Below are positions 34,295 through 43,987 of a DNA stretch of 64,000 nt, in pieces. Each line of letters opens with the position of its first letter. Position 1 is the first letter of the stretch. This DNA comes from Lactarius indigo (lineage: Eukaryota > Basidiomycota > Agaricomycetes > Russulales > Russulaceae): contig JAFKAC010000018.1 of assembly GCA_025766275.1 (NCBI GenBank), forward strand, positions 806,001-870,000, given 5' to 3'. A program made the position numbers and the translations under genes. Below the pieces are notes generated by a model. That model ran no database searches. It saw only the letters and a list, made by a program, of their open reading frames with translations, and was not told the origin of the DNA.

Positions 34295-37200
34295 CTACTC
34301 TATGATATCCTCATCATTATCAAGATCCCCATTACTGGCAAAAGACATTGCGTGCTGTGCTGCCTCTGCTGTGGCCGACATGTGCCCATTTCTGTATGCA
34401 CTCTTAAGCAGTTGAAGTCCCTCAAAAATGTCCGACTTCAACCTGTTTCTCAATGAGCTGTCAGTAATACCTCCACTACTGAAGGAGCGCTCCGAGGGTG
34501 TTGATGAGCCTTGGATTGCAAGGTAGTCACGTGCAATCCGCTTCAATGTTGGGTATCTGGTGTTGCTCTGACACCATTGTGTAAGCCAGAGGACCTGAGC
34601 GTGTTCAGATAGAAGACGTGACTTACCCCCCACCAGCCAATGATATCCCTCGTGGACTCAATGCCAGTCTTGAGGTATTGCTTGAGTTCTTCACGAGGAC
34701 CTTCGGCAGCGTGGCATTGCTTTTGAAATGCTTGAACAGCGTTGAGGAGAAAAGAACCACCATAGTGGAGTGCTGATCCCGGCGCGGAAGACTGATCTAG
34801 GTCTGTATGTATTAGGACACAATACAGGACAGCAACAAAAGGGAATCTACCTAGGGCACTAGTTGTTGCAGCTGTTTGCAAGGGTGCGATATAATACCTA
34901 TCAAACTAAAGTAGTCGTCAATATATAGCACACAATGGAATCACCATGATGGACATAACCTACCACTTCTTCCAGCTGCTTCATGCCAGCTGTTATGATC
35001 CGACGCTTCGGACCTAAGCCACAGTATGTCTCCACCCTGCCTTCCCCCTTCTGTACCATACCTTGTTACCAAAGGAGCTACTGTTACTAGTGGCGCTGTT
35101 TCTTTGATCCGAACTTCTGTTTACTCCGTTTAGTCTCTTTGATATTGTGTGGACTTGTGTTCACGTTGTTTGGAACCCTGTCCTATATAAACCTGTACCA
35201 TAGACCGTAGGAAGCCAGACTTGGCTTCGTTTGCAATCTAGCAACCTTGCCTCCGTACTTTGGTGTGACCTCGCTTTATCCCTCTCTTCTTGTGCATCCC
35301 CTACCTCAGTCCCTAATCAGGACACTTCGAAGTCTTTGCAGTTGAACTATATCAACGCGTTACACCTGTTATACTCTGTGCACTAGCAAGATCAAGTGTA
35401 GAGAAGTGTTAGACACTTCGGACGAGGAGTCCTACATTACAGAGTAGTGCTGCACCTTGTGCCACACTTTTATCACTCGTATTTCATAGCAATAAGACAA
35501 CAGAGGTCTTCACTTGATACTTGTGTGACTCAGAACCTTTAGAACCCACGCCCCTGCTAGGGCGTAACACCAGCGGCGTACCGCTCACTATCCCACTGGC
35601 CTCGGAAATATAAGTCCTTGAGATTGGGATCAAGAACTAGTAAACCCGAAGTTAGTATGAAGTCATCAAATGACAGAGCGTGAGAACATACCAAGGCATA
35701 TAAAATATGCAGGAGATGTGGTGCTAGCATGGCCATACCACTTGCGAAGGCTTTTGAGGCCTTCATTAAGTGCGTCCACCAGCCCTTGATGATCAGGACT
35801 AGTTGCCATCTTCTCCCAGCGCTCAATAAGTAGCTCAAAGCCAGGGATGATGCGCCAGACAGTTGGAGTGCGGTCACTTGAGAATGTCTGCTGGACGTTT
35901 GCCGGCTCCTAGCCAAGTTGAGTAAGATATAAGTGAAAAGAAACAGCGAAAGCTTACCCTTATCACATCCCTGATATCCACCAGGCGCTCCCAATCCCTC
36001 CGAGTCAAATGGAAGTCTGCATAACAGCGGTGGTTGGGGAGGTCTGGTACTTTGTCGCTCGCGTCCGCAAGGAGAATAAATTGACCAATGGCCTATTATG
36101 GAAAGGAGTAAGTACTTGACATAAATAGAAGTATCAACGCACCATCTTAAGTTTGATAAAACGCTCGAGAAATGTGAAGAGCGATCCCCATCGAGTACGA
36201 ATCCATTGGATCAGTTCAAGTGGGTTAGTCCCGACTTGACTGCAGGTTGCGCGAAAGAAGGCCCTTGCCTGTGGCGATTTACGAATCTATAGCACATGCA
36301 TCAGTACAGGATATGTCAATAGGACCAAGGAAAAGCATACCTGTGTCACCAGGGCAATCGCTTTTCCGAGCGAATCGCCAGTGTCAATGTCTTCATCTTC
36401 ACCCTCGTCACCTGAGGTAGGGTTGCCGTCATTGTCCAAGGTGGGGTCATCTTCTGTATTGTTGCGCAAGTCACCAACTTTGCTGAAACGTGGTGCAATC
36501 GTTTGGACAAAATGCTTTGCCGCGAGATGAAGGGAGTGTTCCATACACCTAAGTTACACATTAGGATTGGAACGCGCCGAGTGTGTGAACACTTACAGCA
36601 TATCGTGTTCTTGGGCAGTCCATCCAGTTTCCGTAGATGGGCTGTTCTGGACCATACGGAGTGTGGTGCGATTCACAGCCGCACCATCACTAGTAAACCA
36701 ACCAACCTGGAGAGTGGAACATTAGTTTGTGACGTGGAAACATAAGTGAGGATGATGAAGACACACCTTGCCGCGCAGTCCATACCGGTCCAAAGCATGG
36801 GCCAAGATATCACCCATATTCCGGCCAGTGTGCCTTCCCTGGATCTCCTGGAAGATTAGTTGTTCAGACCTCAACTTCCACGCATTTGGGTTATCAGTAG
36901 GGGAGTCTATATAATGTGCTGTAAGTGAGATATATGGGTCACCCGGCTTTGAGGTCCACGCGTCGAATGTGAAAGATATCTTTGAGGGTATTTTCTTCAT
37001 ATTCTCACGAACCCTCCCCTCTGCAACATGTGCACGTTGAAGTATTTCAGTGCGAAGAGCATGGCGGCGTGGGATATCTTTGTCCAAAAGCCCCGGCCGA
37101 CAGAACTTGAGGAGGCGGCGAAAACCACCACTCTCGATCAAGTTGAATGCCTGGGATGTGAAAACATATTAGAATGATCCACATACAATAAGAGAACAAC

Positions 37201-38262
37201 GATCACGCTCACCTCGTCTTCACAGACAACAAACTCGATAAGATGCTCAAGGAGCCCCTCCTTCGTGAAATTGGGGAGCCTAGGCTCACGGGTGACAATG
37301 CCGTCGAGATCTGTTTGACTGAGGCTGAAGTGGTTCAGCACCGAGCGAGAGAACAAGAGAACCTACTCACCCACTCATACTTGATTCAGTTGGCGTACGG
37401 AAAAGAGCGCGGGAATTCGGCTCAATACCAAGTGCCTTGCAGCGTTGGCGATACAGCCGAGAGTGATGCCTAGGGAAAGATCAATACAGGGTAGATTAAA
37501 TGAGAAGGTGGTACTTTACCTAGCGATGTGTGATCGTAGCGTACTTATGCTTCCGGTCAAAAAACACGACGATCGATTGACCGAGAGGTCCTCCCTTTAC
37601 ACAGGCCCAGTTAGTGACATTAATAATAAAAAAACAGACCTGAAAATACTTACAGACAGACCATACACCAGTTGCCGTCCTGGACCTTTCCTGTATCCGG
37701 GTGCACGTGTCCTTTTTCGGGGCGGAAGATAAGGCATACGTCGGCCGAACGCTTTTCTCGGGGTATGAAAGGAATGGCCTGAAAGGAAAGTGAGAACGCC
37801 ATTTGGATTTGAGGGTACTGGACGCACCTGGTTGTCGGTGTCAATGACGGCCTTGATGGACTCGTAGTCGTCCTCTGCGAGTTCTGTGGCAGGTTCCGTC
37901 ATAGCGCCATCGTCGCTGAGCTCGATGGTGTCGTTGTCCACATCAATGGCGACCTTACGTGTGGTACGACGATCGGGATTGGTGTCGACTGGGGCCTTGC
38001 GTTTGGCACCTGGACGAGTGCTGGCAGAGCTGCTTGAAGCAGCCTCAGCCGCTTCGAGGGCACGCTGCGATGGGCGAAGAATACGACCAGTCCGGCGTGC
38101 ACCGGCAACCACTTTGGCTGGTGCATGACTGCCAGAGACGTCGCCCGAAGGAAAGGGGATCGTTTCATCTGCGTCAAACGACCACGTGATCTCTGATGCG
38201 TCCTTCAAAGTCCCATCGGGACGGACAGCGTCCCCAAGGTTGAGACTGGTAGACAAAGACAT
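34295..38262 (-). pseudogene. hAT transposase, multi-exon, interrupted by a solo LTR
   Basis: Cut-and-paste transposase. ATG 38262; the first intron (GTGCGTCC...TTTCAG, 49 nt) and about ten more short introns can be placed. Exons in order: acidic/basic N-terminus; BED-like zinc-finger region (HPDTGKVQDGNWCMVC); RCKALGIEPNSRALFRTPTES; catalytic domain with SFTFDAWTSKPGDPYISLTA (about 36960-37000) and VGWFTSDGAA; an acidic linker; WIRTRWGSLF; and the C-terminal hATC dimerisation domain RYPTLKRIARDYLA...STPSERSFSSGG (about 34440-34560). The solo LTR at 34991-35569 breaks an exon after ERYAAG; without it the frame continues. Apart from that insertion I see no stop, so the gene was probably functional when hit. 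Confidence 0.85.
34991..35569 (+). repeat. Solo LTR of gypsy A family inside the hAT transposase
   Basis: 579 bp, TGTTATGATCCG...GGGCGTAACA, target duplication CCAGC at 34986-34990 and 35570-35574. Same length and layout as the LTRs of A (TATATAA, GAAGCCAGACTTGGCTTC) but with a few dozen differences, so it derives from another A-family copy. Confidence 0.95.
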
Positions 38263-39061
38263 AGTGGGATTGTTAGTAACTCTGTGGGGTGCGAGTTGTT
38301 GAAAGGATAGGGGACATACCTCGACTTAATGTGTTTTTTTGGGCAGAGTCGCCATCAACCAGGGAGTAGCCTGATTCCGGATCACTACTTTTTGGGTGTG
38401 CTCATTTAGCCAGGTTGGGTGTAGGATGAATGGAAGTAGTAACCGGCAACTCACAATATGGAAATAAGGGCGATAGGATATACCTAACGCTGGGGGCGGT
38501 AGAAGCGAAGAGCCCGGAGGGGGAGGAGTCCCGGAAAATAGTGGAACAAGACCAGGGACTTGGACTGCTGATAAAAGTCGACTACTGAAGTTGTGGCCAT
38601 CTTCCTGCAACAATTGGAGAGTGTGGTGCTGATGGTGAGGGTGTGATGAGGGTGCAATAAGATATTGGGACTTGGGAAGACAATGAAAAGATGAAGCTCG
38701 ATAAAGCTGCATGGCACATGCGACAAACACCTGTCACACAGCAGTCACGCTAACACGCTGCAACTACGCCGCACAAACATTGCAGACTGTCACTGCAGTG
38801 TTTCAGATTTGTTTCAGACTTGTGGAATGGGCCGAATAATTTATTTCCATCATCTTTGAGTACCTGTAAAATTTACCGGTTCACGTTCAAACGCGTTCAA
38901 ACGCGTTCTCATATTTCAGGATTTCGCCGAACCCCGAACCGGACCGATGGTCAGGTTCGGGTCAAACAGCTGAACCCCGAACCCTGAACCAGGGTCCGGT
39001 TCAGCTAGGTTCGGGTTCGGACCGAAGTTTGGAACCGAAGTTTTCCATCACTACGGCCAGT

Positions 39062-41693
39062 CCAAGACTATCGACGCCTAAACCAACACACCATTCGCAA
39101 CACGTACCCTCTTCCCCTCATTAAAACCCTCACAGAGAGCCTCAGAGGCAGCCGCCTCTACACCAAATTCGACATCAGGTGGGGATATAATAACGTGCGA
39201 ATTAAGGAAGGCGATAAATGGAAAGCAGCCTTTAAAACAGAGGAAGGACTGTTCGAACCGCACGTTATGTTCTTTGGGCTAACCAATTCACCCTCGACCT
39301 TCCAAGCCATGATGGACACCATCCTGCGTACCCAGTTAAAGGCAGAGAGCCGCCGCTATGTCTTCGATTACATGGACGACATTCTTATTGCTACCCCAGA
39401 TGACCTCTCCCTCCACCGCGCTATTGTCCATGAAGTACTTGACATCCTGGAACGCGAGAGCCTCTTCCTCAAACCAGAAAAGTGCACCTTTGAAGCACGA
39501 CAAGTGGAGTATCTGGGGCTTATCCTTGAAGGCGACAAAATCGAAGCTGACCCTACAAAACTTGCTGGACTCAGAGACTGGCCTCGCACCCTTAAAACAG
39601 TTAAACAAGTACGCAGTACCTTAGGCGTCTTTGGATACCAGCGACCCTTCATCCCAGGCTTCGCCAACATTGCTCGCCCACTTACTAATCTCCTAAAAAA
39701 GGACTGCCCTTTTATCTGGACACCTGAATGCACGGCCGCCATTGATAAACTCGTTACCATCCTCACCAGCACTCCAGTTCTCTGGCAACCCGACCTGAGC
39801 GCTCCCTTTGAGGTTGAAGTTGATGCTTCTGCCTTTGCCACTGGTGGCATCCTATATCAGCATGACGCCAACCATAAACTCCGCCCAGTCGCCTATCACT
39901 CCAAAACATTCAATGAGGCAGAGCGCAACTACGATATCCATGACCGTGAACTCCTTGCAGTTATCACTGCCCTTAAGGAGTGGCGACACTTCCTCCTCGG
40001 CTCCCCACATCCTGTCACTATCTATACCGATCACGCGAACCTCCAGTACTACAAACAACCCCACAAGATCAACCGGCGCGTCGCCTGCTACATCCCCTTG
40101 CTTGGGGAATACAATCTCAAACTCGTCCACAAACCAGGTGCCACTAACCGTGCTGATGCTCTCTCTCGGCGACCTGACCATGATGATGGTTCCGCTGATA
40201 ACCAAGACGTCACTGTCCTCCCCACACAACTGTTCACCCGCGCTACTCAGCTCCCCTCTCTTGAGCGGGATGTTCGCACCCTTCAATTGTCACATCTCCC
40301 CACGATTCTGCGCTGGAAAGCCACTTACGGTCTTTCCTTTTCTGACGATTCCTGGTGGCATGACGGCCGCCTCGTGGTCGTGGAAGACCCCGGTCTTAGG
40401 AGGGGGGTAATTTCCCTCTATCACGACTCCCCTAGTGCTGGTCACCCAGGAATTGCCAATACACACGCCCTTATTACACGCGACTATTGGTGGCCAGGAA
40501 TGCGAAACACCATTATAGCCTATGTCAAAGGATGCACTGCCTGTCAGGCAAATAAAGTCGTCTCCCATCGACCTTGACCCCCACCTTTCCCCATCACCAC
40601 CAATCCTGCGGCGCGACCATTCGAAACAGTAACAATGGACTTCATTACCAAACTCCCCCTCTCCCATGGGTTCAACTCCATTTTAACAATCACCGATCAC
40701 GATTGTACCAAGGGAACATTGTTTATCCCCTGTAAAGAGTCAATTGATGGACCGGGAGTGGCCGCGCTTTATCACCAACATGTCTACCCCCACTTTGGAC
40801 TACCAACTTGTGTTATCACCGATAGGGACCCCCGCTTCGCCTCCACCTTCTCCCGGCAGCTATGCAAGTCCCTGGGAATCACACAAAACATTTCAACTGC
40901 ATATCACCCGCAGACAGATGGGCAATCGGAGCGATCCAATCAGTGGTTGGAACAATACCTGCGCTTCTTCTGCAACGGACGACAGACAGATTGGGTAGAC
41001 TGGCTCCCCTCAGCCCAGTTTGCACACAACAGCTGGCCAAGCGCCACTACGCGCCGCACCCCATTCGAACTCCTCATGGGGCATACCCCTCGTACCCTGG
41101 GCAGCCACCTAGCCAACCAGGTTGCTCCATCTGTCAGTGAGCGCCTCGCTGCAGTTGCAGATTTACGCGCCCTGGCACAACAGGGTATCAAAGCAGCTCA
41201 GGAGATGACGACCAAAATCCCTGCCTCCTTCGTCCCCTACAAAGAAGGTGACCTCGTCTGGTTAGAAGCAAAGAACCTTACCACATCACACCCTACCGCT
41301 AAACTGGCACCTAAACGCTATGGTCCATTCCCGATTACCAGAGTCATCTCCCACGTTGTCTATCAGCTGGCGCTCCCGACGACATGGAAGATCCATAATG
41401 TTTTCCACGCATCCCTTCTACTCCCTTACCACGAAACCATGGAGCATGGCCCAAACTTCTCGCGGCCAGCCCCTGATCTTATTGATGGGGTAGAAGAATA
41501 TGAAGTCGAAGAAATTCGTGACTCGCGAAGACGACGCCACCAACTCCAGTACCTCATTAAGTGGAAAGGGTACCCTGACGCAGATAACACTTGGGAACCC
41601 CACGGTAATGTCCACGCCCCTGACCTCATCCAGGCTTTCCATGACATGCATCTGGACGCCATTCGACTTGGTGACGTGGAAGTCACCCCTTAG
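39062..41693 (+). pseudogene. Gypsy B pol, RT to chromodomain (one TGA)
   Basis: Rejoins the RT frame after the hAT target duplication. RT with YMDDILIAT (about 39370), RNase H (DASAF, YDIHDRELLAV), integrase zinc region ending CTACQANK, TGA at 40575-40577 where relatives have Lys or Arg (CGA to TGA), integrase core with MDFITKLP, ITDRDPRF and TDGQSERSNQWLEQYL, GPF motif, and chromodomain (YEVEEIRDSR...LIKWKGYPD) at about 41497-41640. It ends with TAG 41691-41693 shortly after the chromodomain, so B lacks the long C-terminal tail seen in A, C, D and E. Confidence 0.88.
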
Positions 41694-41704
41694 AATGGGG
41701 GTAA

Positions 41705-42138
41705 TGTCATGAACACCCCATACTTTTCCTCTCTTCTTCTTCCCTTCCATTTGTCCCTTCGATTCGTTGCTTCGCAGGCATCTGCTTTGCTGGCACTTGC
41801 CTCACTTCTTTGCTTTGCTGGCATCCGCTTTGCTGGCATCGACCTTGCTGGCATTGTACTGCCTCGCTGGCACTCCTGGACACTAGCTATATAAACCCCG
41901 TAGTACACCCTGTATTTCCTTAGCTTTGGCTTCGTCAATATACTGTCTAGTTCCTCAGCACTTTCCTCTCATTTCTAAACACAGTCCTCTTCTCTGAAGC
42001 CTTGTTGCCTTGAGCTATATCAAGGAACACCCATTGAACTTGGGTGCCGTTCTGCTCAGCAGCGGACCGACTCAGTGCCCTTTGCCTCAGGCAGGGACTG
42101 TTACAGAACTGAACGCACGCCCCGACAGTGGCGTGACA
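41705..42138 (+). repeat. 3' LTR of gypsy B
   Basis: 434 bp, identical by eye to the 5' LTR, preceded by the purine tract GAATGGGGGTAA and followed by the AGGAG duplication. Confidence 0.95.
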
Positions 42139-42143
42139 AGGAG

Positions 42144-42283
42144 TCCTATATTACAGAGTAGTGCTGCACCCTGTGCCACACTTTTGCCACTTGTATTTCA
42201 TAGCCATAAGACAACAGAAGTCTTTGCTTGATACTTGTGTGATTAGAAACCTTCAGAACCCACGCCCCTGCTAGGGCGTAACA
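42144..42283 (+). repeat. 3' LTR of gypsy A, remaining 140 bp
   Basis: Completes the A LTR begun at 23915; ends GGGCGTAACA, followed by target duplication CTAGC (42284-42288), matching the left side of A. Confidence 0.95.
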
Positions 42284-42288
42284 CTAGC

Positions 42289-43350
42289 AACCCATATCCC
42301 CCTTCGGAACCCGGCAACACCCCCCCTCCTTTCACCATGGCAGCTTTCCCAAACGAGGGCACCCCGACTCCCCCAGCCACCCCCTCCCGTGGCTACCCCC
42401 CTACCATCCCCAACATGCCCCAGCAAACGGACACCACCTTAGACATAAGTATGGAATCTGACATCCCAGAGGTATCGGGCACAGCCCCAAACCCCCTCTC
42501 CCTACGTGCTCGCCTGGAGGCAGCTGCTGGAAGAAAGCCCTCCCCATCTGGGAAGATCTCCCCTAGGGACCCAATTGACAAATATACAAAATGTCCCAGC
42601 TCCAGTATGCCCCTCATCCACACCACGAGCCCCACAGCTGCCTTGGAACACATTGACCTTGATCTCATCTCAGCCTGGGAGCAAGCAGAAGGTGAGAAAC
42701 TCCTGGCCCACCCCTTCAACAACGATGCCAGGATCCCTGAACTCCATGAGAGTATCAAGAACAGAATCTTCACAGCAGTAGCAGAGATCACTGGTTCCCA
42801 AACCATTGGGGTTTCAGCCCCGAAGCCAAATGAAGAAGCCATCAGACGGGAACAGACCCTGACAACCTTCCTCATCTTCAACCTCACTCCTGAGCAGCAG
42901 GACTTTCTGCTCCAATGCAGAGTCTGGTCCTCACAGGCCATCACCTTCCATGTCACTGACCTCTGCCCGCCGTGCCCTGGCTTTCTATTCTCCATCAAAG
43001 GCTTTTCCACCCTCATAGATACCGGAGTGTGGGAAATAGTTGAACATGTATGGTCCGACAATGAAACACGTGCCTTTATTACCAAGCTAACAACCCCCCT
43101 CCCAGATGACATAAGACAGGAAACTTACCTGTCCGTTTGAGACTTCCTCAGCTCTCTGTACATCCTCCACCTTGATGTTAAGGACACTGGTGACACCCTT
43201 ATGCCCCGCTTCAACATATATGGCATAGGAAGACTTATCCAGAACGACGACATATGGGTCAGGCTGAGGGACTACCTCACCTCGCATACTTATGGCTCCC
43301 CCATGCATGGACTCGGCTACACCGACCCAAGACCATACCACTGTGGTATC
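42289..43350 (+). pseudogene. Element/gene F, main coding part (nucleoprotein-like)
   Basis: Continues the F frame from 16544. After a Pro-rich start come a helical region, FLIFNLTPEQQDFLLQC, WSSQAITFHVTDL and PGFLFSIKGFSTL. A TGA at 43138-43140 (Arg expected, CGA to TGA) is followed in frame by DFLSSLYILHLDVKDTGD, FNIYGIGRLIQNDD and MHGLGYTDPRPYHCGI, where gypsy C enters at 43351. From memory, proteins of this type recur in agaricomycete genomes, where the CxxC after PYHCG begins a knuckle of the DHPRGLCPF kind, often next to LINE endonuclease/RT ORFs. I therefore favour LINE ORF1, but the intron at 16370 argues for a host gene family. The 3' part is beyond the window. Confidence 0.5.
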
Positions 43351-43954
43351 TGTAACGTTACAGTAGGAACGTTCAGCTTGGCATGAGCAAGTCTGGTCTT
43401 TCTATGTCAATGAGTGAGGATTCAGCCGATAGTGGCAAGGTTTAAGTGGTTAACAAGGATCTTAGAGTATGACACAATACTCAAGATGTGAGTGGAGTTC
43501 AGGGGGTTCAAGAGGTTCTGTCAAGGCTCAGCGGAGCCTCGGTGCACGACGTGTGCTGACTAACGCAGGGGTTCTGCTGAGTTCGGAAACTCAGTGGCTG
43601 AGTGTGACTCTTGTTATAGCACAGAGTCCAAGCTTCGGAGATGATCCCCACTCAAGGGGGTCTAGTATGGATGATGAGAATAGAGAGGGGCACTCAGAAG
43701 AACAAGATGGTGATATTCGCTGATGAGAGATAAAGACAAGTCTAAGTAATACTGGGTTTTCATCTATGGTTTATATAGGTCCCTAGCGCATATATGACTA
43801 AGGGAACGGAAACATGGAGAACGTACTGGTGACAGTAGAGAAAAGGGTGAAACATGTATCAGTCATCGGACCATGAGTCGTCGGAGTATTCAGGAAGTAA
43901 AGAGAAAAGGAAGGAATACGGTAGAAAGTTCTAGATTGTTATGGGATCATGACA
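43351..43954 (-). repeat. 3' LTR of gypsy C
   Basis: 604 bp; on the element strand TGTCATGATCCC...ACTGTAACGTTACA, preceded by the purine tract AAGAGAAGGGGTCA. TATATAA (43777-43771) is 34 nt from AGACTTGTCTT (43743-43733), the predicted RNA start and self-primer. The LTR edge toward F is set by the TG/CA rule and the GTATC flank and could be off by a few bases. Confidence 0.8.
43733..43777 (-). promoter_or_regulatory. Gypsy C promoter and predicted self-primer
   Basis: TATATAA followed after 34 nt by AGACTTGTCTT, the same geometry as in A, B, D and E. The PBS of C lies outside the window and is predicted to read AAGACAAGTCT. Confidence 0.55.
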
Positions 43955-43987
43955 TGACCCCTTCTCTTGGTAGACGCGTCCTCACGT

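Larger units (their letters stand above)
33950..39053 (-). mobile_element. hAT DNA transposon (5.1 kb)
   Basis: Termini TAGTGATGTAAAAGTTCGG and, inverted, TAGTGATGGAAAACTTCGG; 8-bp target duplication CGGCCAGT at 33942-33949 and 39054-39061. Both ends carry dense GGTTCAG / CTGAACC (left, 33970-34120) and GGTTCGG / CCGAACC (right, 38930-39035) repeats, typical hAT subterminal transposase sites. It carries a multi-exon transposase gene, itself hit by an A-family LTR. Confidence 0.95.
24354..42138 (+). mobile_element. Ty3/gypsy chromovirus B (hosts copia and hAT insertions)
   Basis: 434-bp LTRs, TGTCATGAAC...GGCGTGACA, target duplication AGGAG. Internal order: self-priming PBS, gag, -1 shift, pol ending soon after the chromodomain, purine tract GAATGGGGGTAA. 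gag is split by the copia element at 25970 and RT by the hAT element at 33950; both host frames rejoin precisely once one target duplication is removed. Two TGA codons interrupt the frames (32461, 40575). Confidence 0.95.
16545..42283 (+). mobile_element. Ty3/gypsy chromovirus A (host of gypsy B)
   Basis: LTRs of 579 bp each, TG...CA ends, target duplication CTAGC at 16540-16544 and 42284-42288. Order: LTR, self-priming PBS, gag, -1 shift, pol (PR-RT-RNaseH-INT-chromodomain-zinc array), purine tract, LTR. The 3' LTR is split by element B (24354-42138). The coding regions carry several TGA codons and a YMDN active site, so this copy is dead. It is inserted in frame-preserving fashion into F. 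Confidence 0.95.
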
